64,000 bases of DNA from the NCBI GenBank assembly GCA_018003015.1, contig JAGNEZ010000011.1, positions 62,001 to 126,000 on the forward strand. Reading direction: 5' to 3'. Numbering within the stretch: the stretch's first letter is position 1; each line of letters begins with the position of its first letter. Under the pieces are notes generated by a model, which was not told where the DNA came from, did not search any database, and saw only the letters and a list, made by a program, of their open reading frames with translations. The position numbers and the translations under genes were made by a program. Source of the DNA: Phycisphaerae bacterium (GTDB taxonomy: Bacteria > Planctomycetota > Phycisphaerae > UBA1845 > PWPN01). Below are positions 39,147 through 48,278 of this stretch, one piece after another.

Positions 39147-41165
39147 CTACTTGAAGACCAGCCGTACCTCCGCGTACACCATGCGCGGGGCCTCCCCGTG
39201 ATTCGAGAACGCCGTGCTTCCCTCTGGGTGGTCGGGGTCGAGCAGGTTGCGCACGCCCACGGCCACCGAGCCTCGGTCTTTCCAGAACTCGTATTCCCCG
39301 CGCAAGTCGAGCCGGAAGTAGGAGTCAAAACTCTGGCGGAACTGGGGAAACAGCGGGCTTACCGCTGAGACCGAATCGACGTAGTAGAGATGGGCGGAGA
39401 GGTGCACTCGATCGAGCGGGCTGTATCGCGTGCCGACCATGAACTTATGGCGGGGCTGACTGATCTCGTCGATGTAAGCCCCGCGGTATGAACCGTTGGT
39501 GTCGAACCGCTCGAAGGTGTAGTTGCCCAGCAGCGTCAGCTGCGGGTTGACGGGGTACCGGGCATCCAGCTCGGCCCCATAGGTCCAGCCTCGGACACCG
39601 TTCTCGAAGTACTCCTGCAGCAGGCCGGGCGGGCCGGGGCGCAGATGACCAATGTACATGTTGTCGGTCTGATTGCAGAACAGGTTGGCGTTGGTCTGGA
39701 GCCGCTTGAAGAACTCGCCTCGATAGCCCAGTTCATAGGCGATGACCTGTTCGGCGTCGACGTCCTGGTCGGACGTCATGTGAGCTAGCCCGCCGAGCAT
39801 CGGTATTTGCATGAACCGGATGCCCAACGGCGGCATCTGGAAGGCCCGGGCCACCGCCGCGTAGACGAAGGAGGTATCCGAGAGCTCGCGGGACAGGGCC
39901 ACGCGCCCGCTGGGCTCGAACCCGCCATAGAATTCGTAGTCGATCCTGGCGCCCAGATCGAGCCTCCACCGGGGGGCAAACTGCCATTCGTCGTTGACGT
40001 ACAAGCCGATGATCGCCGTGGAGGCGAAATCCTTGCTCATCAGATAGGGGTCCGAGTTGGAGGCATCAAGTAGGTCCGTTCGGGTGTCGAGCCCCCAGGT
40101 GAGCGTGTGGCCGTCCCGGTTCTTGATCGTGTCAGTGAATTGAAGGGCAATCTGCTGATAGCGGTAGTCCACCGAGCGGGTGCCGTGGCACGCGTAGTAG
40201 TCGTTGACGTAGGCGTTCAGGGCGAATTGGTTGTCCGGGGCAACCTGGTGTTCCCACTTGCCGAGAATGAAGGAAGCCTGAGCCGTGGGATTCTTGGAGC
40301 TGAAGAGCTTGGCCAGCGGCGCCACCGAAACGCCGCCGTCCGTCAGCCCGTGTCCGCCGGAAAGGGTGATCTTGTCGGCCGGCCCGGCGTCGTAGATCGC
40401 GTGCACCCCGGAACGTCCGATCTTGAGGTCGTCCTCCAGGCCGGCCAGGAGCGAGCCGCCGCGACGGAAACCATCGCTGCCTTCATATTCGCCGGAAACG
40501 CGCAGCCGAAGCTTGTGGTCGGAGAAACCGTACCCGAGGTGTTCCTTCTGAGCACCGCGCGAACCGCCGCCTCCGGTCACCGTCAGCCCTTGCTGCTCGG
40601 CAGGATCCTTGGTGATGATGTTGATCACCCCGTAGACCGCGTTGGCTCCCCAGGTCACGCCGCCTGGGCCGCGGATGATCTCGATTCGAGCGATGTCCTC
40701 AAGCTGGAACGGCCAGTTGCCCCACAGCGTTCCTCCGAAGAGCGTGTCAAACACCTGGCGACCGTCCACCAGTACCAGCGTCTTTCGGGCGAGAGCGCCT
40801 TGCCCTCCGCGGGGTGACACGGCCGCGATGTTGTAGGTGATGTCGGCCACATCGACACCGGCGGCCAGCCGCAGCGCGTCCGGGACGTTTCGGGCCCCCG
40901 AGGCTCGGATGTCCTCGGCGGTAATGATCGTCGCGGCAAACGGGAGGGTGTTGATCTTCTGTTCATGCCTCGATGCGGTCACGACGATAGGGACTTCCAG
41001 GGTGAGCAGGTCGATGTCGTCGGTGGTGAACTCATTCCCGGGGGCGCTGGCCGGCTGACTGGCCGCCGGGGCAGCGGAACCGTGCGTCAAGGTCTCGTTT
41101 CCGCTCGTTTGGCTGGCAGATCCGCAGATCAGGGTAAGAAAGAAGGCTGTGCGTGTCATCAGCAT
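39147..41165 (-). CDS. TonB-dependent outer-membrane receptor
   Basis: A 672-residue receptor. After a signal peptide there is a TonB-box-like segment followed by a plug domain (VVTASRHEQKINTLPFAATIITAEDI, ARIEIIRGPGGVTWGANAVYGVINIITK) and a 22-strand barrel ending in EVRLVFK, with the C-terminal aromatic-rich strand of the family. It is closest in motifs to siderophore/cobalamin and vibriobactin-type receptors, but the substrate is unknown. The start at 41165 follows a GTGGAG; an upstream extension to 41273 is unlikely. The ABC_sub_bind protein gene lies 94 bases upstream and the histidine kinase gene is divergent from that. Confidence 0.92.
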   Translation of the reverse strand: MLMTRTAFFLTLICGSASQTSGNETLTHGSAAPAASQPASAPGNEFTTDDIDLLTLEVPIVVTASRHEQKINTLPFAATIITAEDIRASGARNVPDALRLAAGVDVADITYNIAAVSPRGGQGALARKTLVLVDGRQVFDTLFGGTLWGNWPFQLEDIARIEIIRGPGGVTWGANAVYGVINIITKDPAEQQGLTVTGGGGSRGAQKEHLGYGFSDHKLRLRVSGEYEGSDGFRRGGSLLAGLEDDLKIGRSGVHAIYDAGPADKITLSGGHGLTDGGVSVAPLAKLFSSKNPTAQASFILGKWEHQVAPDNQFALNAYVNDYYACHGTRSVDYRYQQIALQFTDTIKNRDGHTLTWGLDTRTDLLDASNSDPYLMSKDFASTAIIGLYVNDEWQFAPRWRLDLGARIDYEFYGGFEPSGRVALSRELSDTSFVYAAVARAFQMPPLGIRFMQIPMLGGLAHMTSDQDVDAEQVIAYELGYRGEFFKRLQTNANLFCNQTDNMYIGHLRPGPPGLLQEYFENGVRGWTYGAELDARYPVNPQLTLLGNYTFERFDTNGSYRGAYIDEISQPRHKFMVGTRYSPLDRVHLSAHLYYVDSVSAVSPLFPQFRQSFDSYFRLDLRGEYEFWKDRGSVAVGVRNLLDPDHPEGSTAFSNHGEAPRMVYAEVRLVFK

Positions 41166-41259
41166 CGGGAATGCTCCACGGCTCACCGTCAACGTCTCGA
41201 CCCGGACCCGCTTGCGCGGTCGTCGTGGCGGTGTGCTGCCTGAACAGCTCGGATGGCGG

Positions 41260-42321
41260 TTACTCGTTGCCATAGCGAATCGTCGTCTCGTTCAGGACCG
41301 GGCCAGGAATCGTGAGGCCGATCATGCTGGCCGTACGCTCGTTGACGGCTTTCTGGATCTGGTCGGGATACTGCAGACCGATCTTGGACGGCGCCTCACC
41401 AGCAAGGACGCGCATCGCGACACGGGCCGTCTGCTGACCAATTGACTCGTAACTGGTGTAGCAGCCGCCCAGTGCGCCGCTCTTGACGAAGTTCTCGGAG
41501 AACGCCCAGACCGCCTTCTTCTGCCTCAAACCCCACAACAAGGCGGGTCTGACGGTATCCTTGGTATAAACCTGGGCGTCCGCGATCATCAGCAGTGCAT
41601 CGCAGTTCCTGCGAGTGAGCTCCTCGATGCCCTTGGCGAACTCGTCTCTGGAGGTCTCGATGAGGGCGATGCTGAGACTGGTCTCGGTGCCGGCCCGATG
41701 GATGGCCTCCGCCGTTCGCTTGGACCGGAGACTGTACAGGACCCCCACGCTCCGGACTTGGGGCTGAACCTTGCCGATCCACTGGAGCTGGGTTCTGGGC
41801 AGGACGTCCGTGGTCACACCCGCAACCCGGGAGTAGTGTGTGTTGCTCCTCTCGGTCATGGGGAAATCAGAGGCGTTGGTGATCATGCCGTAGACCACAG
41901 GAACAGCCTTGATGTTCTCCAGGGCCGCCGAGGTAGCCTGCTCGCCAATCGTGATAATCACGCTCGGCCTGACTCCTTCCACCCGCTTGAGGACATCGAA
42001 GAGGTCGGAACTGGCCGCCGGGGGAGCCCCGGGTTGAGACGCGGTTCCGGTGGTGACGGATGGGCCCTGACGAGGCAATTCGTACAGTTTGACTTCATGC
42101 CCCTTGTCCCCGAGGGTCTTCTCCGCAGCGATGGCCGCAGACTTGTAGGCGTCGTGCGGGGCCAGCAGAATCGCGATGGAAGCCGCCTCGACCTTGGCCT
42201 GGGCGAGTGCGATCGTCCCAAGGGTCATCGCAAGGGAGAGGATCCCGCAGGTGAGGCGAGACTGTCTCGGGGACAGGATGTGGACTTGTGGACCGCTCGT
42301 CGCCATCAGGGCATTCCGCAC
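41260..42321 (-). CDS. ABC_sub_bind (PF04392)-type periplasmic protein
   Basis: A 353-residue protein of the ABC_sub_bind (TrpX-like) family, a periplasmic-binding fold. After a signal segment (GILSLAMTLGTIALAQAKVEA) come IAILLAPHDAYKSAAIAAEKTL, VIITIGEQATSAAL, VPVVYGMITNASDFP, GVTTDVLPRTQLQWI and LLMIADAQVYTKDTV. In other genomes these proteins bind amino acids or serve as sensor inputs. It starts at GTG 42321 behind GGGGACATAA. Directly upstream of the TonB receptor on the same strand, it probably belongs to the same operon and may deliver the imported compound or inform the kinase. Confidence 0.85.
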   Translation of the reverse strand: MRNALMATSGPQVHILSPRQSRLTCGILSLAMTLGTIALAQAKVEAASIAILLAPHDAYKSAAIAAEKTLGDKGHEVKLYELPRQGPSVTTGTASQPGAPPAASSDLFDVLKRVEGVRPSVIITIGEQATSAALENIKAVPVVYGMITNASDFPMTERSNTHYSRVAGVTTDVLPRTQLQWIGKVQPQVRSVGVLYSLRSKRTAEAIHRAGTETSLSIALIETSRDEFAKGIEELTRRNCDALLMIADAQVYTKDTVRPALLWGLRQKKAVWAFSENFVKSGALGGCYTSYESIGQQTARVAMRVLAGEAPSKIGLQYPDQIQKAVNERTASMIGLTIPGPVLNETTIRYGNE

Positions 42322-42548
42322 TTATGTCCCCGACTCAGAGGTGCGGATCCAGCTTCGGATCACGAAACCCCTTGATCCCTGGACCACCGTAGAGCACGGA
42401 TGGCCGCAAGCAGGCTTATTATCGGCATCCTGGCCCCTTACTGAAGGTAAAGCGTGGTCGGTCTTCCCGTTTCCGGTCATTGGGACGATCCTCCAACAGG
42501 CAATCTGAGCTTGTCGTGTGATGGAAATCCGCCAGGCAGCACCTACAC

Positions 42549-44753
42549 ATGTCGGGTGTCTCAAAGGCCGATGTAATGACAGGCTGGGGTCTGGGGACAA
42601 GAACGACCGACGTGCTGGGTCGGATGAGGAGTAGTCCACACTTGGGTCTCAAGGGACGGGCGTTAATCTTCTGTGTTTTGTTGCTGGCCGGCACCGTCGG
42701 CACGCTGAGCACGTCGCTCAGCTACCTGCATCACCGCACGGCCGTCCGGAATGTCCACCAACAAGCGATGATCCAGGCGAAGTCCATTGGACGAACTGCC
42801 GAGCCGGACATCCTGTTGAACGATGCGAAGGGTCTTCAGCGGCTTCTGCAGGCGACTGGGGAGGCTGGCCAGTTCCGACTTGGCCAGATTACGGATCCGG
42901 AGGGCAAAATCCTGGCTCGGTCCGGGCAATCTCCGCCTGGGGGCGAGCCTGAGCTTCCCCCGGTCAGCGTCCGCCCGAGACAGCCGGATGCGTTCCTGGT
43001 GACCTCCGAGAATGAGGAGGTCATCGTGTGGGTGCCCGTATGCTGGCGGGCCAACGATCTGGACCTCGGCCCGCTTCCTGCGGAGGAGAGCGAGGACCCC
43101 AAGACCGGCGTCGGCGTCCCGATCGGCTATGTGTGCCTGAGTTACTCGATGGCTCCGCTCCGTGCCGAGATGTGGCGGCACCTCATGCTCAGCGCGGTGA
43201 TATCGGGTGGGGTCATCCTGATCGGCCTGCTGGTGACGTTCGGCGTGGTTCGCCACGTGTTGACTCCGGTCGAAGACCTGGCCCGTACGGCGGCGGCTAT
43301 TGCCGACGGCGATCTGTCCAAGCGGGCCAGCGAGGATGCGATCGGAGAGATCGGGACGCTCGCCGAGTCCTTCAATCACATGGCCGAGACCATCCGCCAG
43401 TACACTGAGAGCCTGGAGGAGCAGGTTCACGAGCGGACCATCGAGTTGACCGATGCCCTCCGGCGGGCCGAGGCGGCGACCCTGGCCAAGAGTGAATTCC
43501 TGGCCAACATGAGTCACGAGATACGCACTCCACTCACGGCCATCATGGGCTACACTGACATTCTGATTGAGGAGAGCTACAGCCGGGCGGCCCAGGAACC
43601 GCTGGGGATTGTCAAGCGCAATGGGCAGCATCTGCTGCAGATCATCAACGACATCCTCGACCTGTCCAAGATTGAATGCGGCAAGATGGAGATCGAGCGT
43701 GTTGCGATGCCGTTGGTCGGTCTGATTGCCGAGATCAAGTCGCTGATGCAGATACGCGTGGAGGCGAAAGGTCTGAGCTTCCGCATCGAGTACGCGGGTG
43801 AGATTCCGGAGACCATTGAGAGCGATCCGACCCGCGTTCGCCAGATTCTGATCAACCTGGTCGGCAACGCGATCAAGTTCACGGAAGCGGGCGGCGTCCG
43901 GCTTCAGGTGCGGTTTGTCGAAGCCGCCGGGCCGGACATTGTTGAGCAGGTGTCGGTCACGCTGGACAGCGAGGGCGAAGCCGGCGCCCAGGTCCGAATC
44001 AGGCCGGGGGATCCTTGCCTTGAGATCCAAGTCATTGACACGGGGATCGGCATGGACAGCGAGCAGATCGGTCGTCTGTTCCAGCCGTTTTCTCAGGGGG
44101 ACACCTCCATGACCCGCCGGTTTGGCGGTACCGGTCTCGGCCTGGCCATCAGTCGTCGTCTCGCCCAGCGGCTGGGGGGTACGGTCACGGTTCGAAGCGA
44201 GCTGGGCAGGGGAAGCACGTTCACGTTGCTTCTTGCCACCGGTCCGCTGGAAGGGGTACGCCGGATCGCGAAGCCCGACGACGTGATCATCACCGAGTCG
44301 GTGGTCGAACGTACGACCGAGCCACCAGCGGAGCCCAAGGACCTGGGCGCTCGAATCCTCCTGGCCGAGGATGGGCCGGATAACCAGCGTCTGATTTCCT
44401 TCGTGCTGAAGAAAGCCGGTGCCGCCGTTGTCGTGGCGGAGAACGGGAAGGTAGCGGTCGAGATGGTGCGAGCGGCCCAGCGGGAAGGTCGGCCGTTCGA
44501 TCTGGTGCTGATGGACATGCAGATGCCGGTTCTCGATGGTTACGGTGCGACCGGTCAACTTCGCAGGATGGGTTGTTCGGCGCCGATCATTGCCCTCACT
44601 GCCCATGCCATGGCCGGTGACAAGGACAAGTGTCTATCCGCCGGTTGCACGGACTACGCGACGAAGCCGATTGATCGCAGGGTGCTCCTCGATGTCATCC
44701 GGCGGTGTCTTGGGAACGCAGCCTCCACGGCCCAGGCCACCCCATCGGTTTGA
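42549..44753 (+). CDS. Hybrid sensor histidine kinase
   Basis: A 734-residue membrane kinase. A first membrane helix (ALIFCVLLLAGTVGTLST) is followed by a periplasmic domain (~60-200), a second helix (VISGGVILIGLLVTFGVV), HAMP, coiled coil, HisKA (His323 in SHEIRTPLTAIMG), HATPase_c (N-box NLVGNAIKFTEAGG, DTGIGMD, GTGLGLAISRRL) and a receiver domain with phospho-Asp656 in VLMDMQMPVLDG. Its partner regulator is not visible. It is divergent from the TonB/ABC_sub_bind genes, suggesting it responds to the same ligand. The true start is uncertain (42549, 42576 or 42624); none has a strong ribosome site. Confidence 0.9.
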   Translation: MSGVSKADVMTGWGLGTRTTDVLGRMRSSPHLGLKGRALIFCVLLLAGTVGTLSTSLSYLHHRTAVRNVHQQAMIQAKSIGRTAEPDILLNDAKGLQRLLQATGEAGQFRLGQITDPEGKILARSGQSPPGGEPELPPVSVRPRQPDAFLVTSENEEVIVWVPVCWRANDLDLGPLPAEESEDPKTGVGVPIGYVCLSYSMAPLRAEMWRHLMLSAVISGGVILIGLLVTFGVVRHVLTPVEDLARTAAAIADGDLSKRASEDAIGEIGTLAESFNHMAETIRQYTESLEEQVHERTIELTDALRRAEAATLAKSEFLANMSHEIRTPLTAIMGYTDILIEESYSRAAQEPLGIVKRNGQHLLQIINDILDLSKIECGKMEIERVAMPLVGLIAEIKSLMQIRVEAKGLSFRIEYAGEIPETIESDPTRVRQILINLVGNAIKFTEAGGVRLQVRFVEAAGPDIVEQVSVTLDSEGEAGAQVRIRPGDPCLEIQVIDTGIGMDSEQIGRLFQPFSQGDTSMTRRFGGTGLGLAISRRLAQRLGGTVTVRSELGRGSTFTLLLATGPLEGVRRIAKPDDVIITESVVERTTEPPAEPKDLGARILLAEDGPDNQRLISFVLKKAGAAVVVAENGKVAVEMVRAAQREGRPFDLVLMDMQMPVLDGYGATGQLRRMGCSAPIIALTAHAMAGDKDKCLSAGCTDYATKPIDRRVLLDVIRRCLGNAASTAQATPSV

Positions 44754-44927
44754 CGGGCATTGATTGGATCTGGGGCTCGCCCGCGCGGCGGGTTCCGGGC
44801 GCGGTTCATGGTCTTCTTGCAGCTTCTCTTTTGCAGCAGGGGATTCGGTGATTCGCATCTTCCCGGACAGCTGGATGAGGAGGCGATCCTGTCCCGTCGG
44901 GGGCATGCCGGCTGAGCGGATACTGGC

Positions 44928-46112
44928 TTAGAGCAGCTCCGTCAGGGCATCGGCGAGGCGATCGTACTGCCCTGCGTTGTTGTACACCTGGGCGGCGACG
45001 CGCAGCATGGCCTGGCGTGGTGCCGGCCAGTAGAACACGGGGACCTCGATCGAGAAGCGATCGGCCAAGATCCGGCCCAGGCGGGGCAGGGGCACGGGTG
45101 CGGCCGGGTCGGCGGGCTCGGTGGCGGCGGGCACGTCCGGCAGCCTGACGGCGGCAATTGAGCCGATCATCTCTTCCGAGCACGCCGGCTGGGTGCCGAG
45201 TCGATGGCAGAGCATCCGCCGCGCGGCCAGGACGGTCTCGCGGTTGTGCCGCATCAGTCCGTCGAGGCCGCTGGGCACCAGGGTTGACACGAACCGGATG
45301 GCCTGGCCCACGCAGAGCCAGGCGGTGGGATCGTCCGTACCTTGCCAGTCGAAAGCGTCCTGGAAGCTGGTGTAGCCGAGCCGGGGCTGGTTGTAGCCGT
45401 GGCTGATGATCGGCGGCTGGATGCCCTCCTGCCGGTCGGGCCGGACATAGAGGAATGCAGATCCTTTTGGTGCGCATAGCCACTTATGGCAGTTGCCGGT
45501 GTAGTAGGCTGCCCCGAGCTGATCGAGATCCAGCGGCAGCATCCCGGGGGCGTGAGCCCCGTCCACGAGGACATCGACGCCGCGTTCGGCCAGCCGCCGG
45601 ACCAGTTCCTGGATCGGGAAGACAGCCGCGGTCGGGCTGGTGACGTGGTCGAGCACGGCCAGCCGCGTTCGGTCGGTCACGCAGCCGAGAACGGCATCCA
45701 GAACCTCCTGGGGCGATTGGATCGGGACGGGCACTTTGGCGACGACCGCTTCGGCGTCCTGGCGCCGGGCGACATATCGAACCACGTTGGAGCAGGCGTT
45801 ATAGCCGTGATCGGTCACCAGCAGCTGGTCGCCTGGTCGGAAGCGAAGTGATCGCACGACCGCGTTGACGGCCGCGGTGGCGTTGTGGACGAAGACCAGG
45901 TTTTCCGGTCGGCCGCCCACGAGGCTTGCCAGGCATCGCCGGGACTCGTCCAGGAGCGGGAACATATCGCGTACCAGGAAGGGGACCGGCCGCTCCTCCA
46001 TGCGTTTGCGCAGCCGGGCCTGCAACTCCAGCACTGGCCTGGGGCAAGCCCCGAAAGCGCCGTGGTTGAGCATGACGATAGACGGATCGAGTAACCAGGT
46101 AGGCTTGGTCAT
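44928..46112 (-). CDS. Class V aminotransferase (isopenicillin-N epimerase-like)
   Basis: A 394-residue PLP enzyme. MLNHGAFGACPRPV is the entry motif. FVHNATAAVNAVVRSLRF, VLVDGAHAPGMLPLDLDQLG (Asp for PLP) and GNCHKWLCAPKGSAFL (lysine in HKW) are typical of the CefD/isopenicillin-N epimerase-like subgroup. It could be a racemase, epimerase or cysteine-desulfurase-like enzyme; the actual substrate is unknown. It is cytoplasmic and stands alone on the minus strand. Confidence 0.88.
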   Translation of the reverse strand: MTKPTWLLDPSIVMLNHGAFGACPRPVLELQARLRKRMEERPVPFLVRDMFPLLDESRRCLASLVGGRPENLVFVHNATAAVNAVVRSLRFRPGDQLLVTDHGYNACSNVVRYVARRQDAEAVVAKVPVPIQSPQEVLDAVLGCVTDRTRLAVLDHVTSPTAAVFPIQELVRRLAERGVDVLVDGAHAPGMLPLDLDQLGAAYYTGNCHKWLCAPKGSAFLYVRPDRQEGIQPPIISHGYNQPRLGYTSFQDAFDWQGTDDPTAWLCVGQAIRFVSTLVPSGLDGLMRHNRETVLAARRMLCHRLGTQPACSEEMIGSIAAVRLPDVPAATEPADPAAPVPLPRLGRILADRFSIEVPVFYWPAPRQAMLRVAAQVYNNAGQYDRLADALTELL

Positions 46113-46533
46113 GGATGTTGGGGTGCGGTGGAAAACGGGTCGTGGGGGGTCGGCGGTGTCCTCGTTTTGGCAGGAATCCGCGTTACCGCCCCGCGAGTAC
46201 CCGGGCGACCCGTGTCACGGCTCGGTATTCACCATTCACATCGCGGGTACTCGGTGCGACGGAAGACCATCAAGCACGCGGCCCGAGGCTTTGCGGGACA
46301 CCTGCGGCTGGCAGGTCATCAGCGAGGCGTTCGGGTTTCGCGTGGGAGCTATTCTACCCGGGCTGGTGGAAGTGGCAATCTGGCATCACCTGGATGGAGG
46401 TGTTGAGTTTCCCTCGGGGTGTCTTCGCGTCCGGCGCGTCCGGTTCTTTACTTGCCGGCCGGGTTGGGCCACAATTCGGCAGGGTGCTGGACGGATGGGT
46501 GGCCACCTCCGGCGACTCGCTAAGGAATTGGTG
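46113..46533 (+). other. 421-base intergenic region upstream of purD
   Basis: An open plus-strand frame runs into purD but shows no family-like sequence. An inverted repeat, GAGTACCCG (46195-46203) with CGGGTACTC (46244-46252), is present, with a 40-base loop. No known riboswitch was recognised. Confidence 0.35.
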
Positions 46534-47805
46534 ATGAAGGTTCTGGTGGTAGGGAGCGGCGGGCGTGAGCACGCCCTGGTCTGGAAGGTCGCGCAATCCA
46601 AGCGGGCGAAGCGTCTGTTCTGTGCGCCGGGGAATGCGGGCACGCTGGCCCTGGCCGAGAACGTGGACCTCAAAGCCAACGATGTTCCGGCGATCGTCAG
46701 CTTTGCCAGGAAGGAGAAGGTCAACCTGGTGGTGGTTGGGCCGGAGGATCCGCTCTGTCTGGGGCTGGTCGATGCCCTGAGCGAGGCGGGCATCCGGGCG
46801 TTTGGTCCCACGAAGGCGGCGGCCAAGATCGAGGCGGACAAGGCGTTCTGCAAGCAGATCATGCAGCAGTCCTCGGTGCCGACGGCCGATGCCCGGGTCT
46901 TCACCCAGTTCCGCGACGCGCGGACGTACGTTGCGACCCGGGATGCCGGAATCGTGGTCAAGGCGGCCGGCCTGGCACAGGGCAAGGGTGTGATCGTCTG
47001 CGATGACCCGGCGGACGCGATTCTAGCCCTCGAGCGGATCATGGTCCGGCGTGAGTTCGGGGCGGCGGGTGACATCGTCGTGGTCGAGGAGAAGCTGGTT
47101 GGCACGGAGATCAGCGTTCTGGCCTTTGTTGACGAGCACACGATCTACCTGATGGAGAACACGCAGGACCACAAAGCTGTTGGAGAGGGGGACACCGGTC
47201 CGAACACGGGAGGGATGGGGGCTTACAGCCCGACGCCGCTGCCGGACGACAAGACTCTACGACAGATCGAAGCGGAGATCCTCGTTCCGGTGATCGACGC
47301 GCTGAAGCGAGAAGGTGTCACCTACCGGGGGCTGCTCTATGCTGGTCTGATGTTGACTCCCGGGGGACCGAAGGTGCTGGAGTTCAACTGCCGATTTGGC
47401 GATCCGGAGACCCAGCCGCTGATGATGCGGCTCAAGACCGACCTCATCAGTGTCTTTGAGGCGGTGATCGACAACAAGCTTGATGGGGTATCGTTGGAGT
47501 GGGATCCTCGCCCGGCGGTGTGCGTGGTGATGTCGTCCGCCGGTTATCCCGGGGCTTACGAATCCGGCAAGGAGATCTTGGGCTTGGAGGAGGCCGGCCG
47601 GCTCCCCGATACGGTAGTTTTCCACGCCGGCACGCGCAAGAGTGGGGACAAGATTGTCACTTCGGGGGGCCGTGTCCTGGGCGTGACCGCGCTGGGGGAT
47701 ACGCTTCAAGAGGCACGCGACCGCTGCCATCGAGCCATAGACATGATTCGATTTGACGGGGCCTACCATCGTCGTGACATTGGCCACAAGGCGTTGGCCA
47801 AGTAG
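46534..47805 (+). CDS. purD: Phosphoribosylamine--glycine ligase
   Basis: A 423-residue GAR synthetase, which performs the second step of purine synthesis (ATP-grasp fold). Conserved blocks are VLVVGSGGREHALVWKV, VVVGPEDPLCLGLVD, GPTKAAAKIEADKAFCKQ, VVKAAGLAQGKGVIV, GDTGPNTGGMGAYSP and LEFNCRFGDPETQPLM. The start at 46534 has AAGGA seven bases upstream. It is a single gene; no other purine gene lies close. Confidence 0.96.
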   Translation: MKVLVVGSGGREHALVWKVAQSKRAKRLFCAPGNAGTLALAENVDLKANDVPAIVSFARKEKVNLVVVGPEDPLCLGLVDALSEAGIRAFGPTKAAAKIEADKAFCKQIMQQSSVPTADARVFTQFRDARTYVATRDAGIVVKAAGLAQGKGVIVCDDPADAILALERIMVRREFGAAGDIVVVEEKLVGTEISVLAFVDEHTIYLMENTQDHKAVGEGDTGPNTGGMGAYSPTPLPDDKTLRQIEAEILVPVIDALKREGVTYRGLLYAGLMLTPGGPKVLEFNCRFGDPETQPLMMRLKTDLISVFEAVIDNKLDGVSLEWDPRPAVCVVMSSAGYPGAYESGKEILGLEEAGRLPDTVVFHAGTRKSGDKIVTSGGRVLGVTALGDTLQEARDRCHRAIDMIRFDGAYHRRDIGHKALAK

Positions 47806-48278
47806 CAGGCTGGGGGTGTCACGAGCGGTCCGGCTGCGGGGGACGTTGTCTATGCCGGCCGTCGGGTGTGTCTCACGGCCAGGGCGATATGTTTCCCGTG
47901 GCGAGTGGGCCGGAGCCGCTTGTCCGACCTGGCTGGGCAGCGGTTGCGGCGGCGAAACGAAGCCATTGCCGGGCTGGGTGAACCGCCTTGGTGACCTCGC
48001 CGGGGCGGTTTCGGGGTGTGCATGGGTGAAATGTCCGGCGCCAAACGAAGCCAAAGTTGGGGTGGGGCGTCGCAGGCGGGGGGTGTCTTTTCGGTTGTCA
48101 AAGAGCTGGGAGGGCGGGGCTGGGCGTTTCCCCTATCGATATCGTGTTGGGTGTTCCGGTGGGTGATGGTTGGACGGGACGGGGGGCGGCGCCGAGTGGT
48201 GGGGCGATAGCCGGCGGGTGGACCTGCGGAGTACTGCAGAACCGTCTGCCCCACATTCTGGTCTGCAGGCGCCGGGAC
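47806..48278. other. 473-base region without recognised gene
   Basis: It lies between the convergent purD and phosphate-transporter genes. It is G-rich on the plus strand (GGGGCG and GGGACGGGGGG runs around 48000-48200). A 134-codon minus-strand frame is Arg/Pro-rich and unlike any family. No terminator was found. Confidence 0.35.

Noticed and set aside
45865-46533. Upstream extension of the purD frame
   Set aside because: It precedes the normal N-terminus (MKVLVVGSGG) and overlaps the aminotransferase; it shows no family-like sequence.
47850-48254. 134-codon minus-strand frame between purD and the phosphate transporter
   Set aside because: It is Arg/Pro-rich, has no ribosome site and resembles no family.
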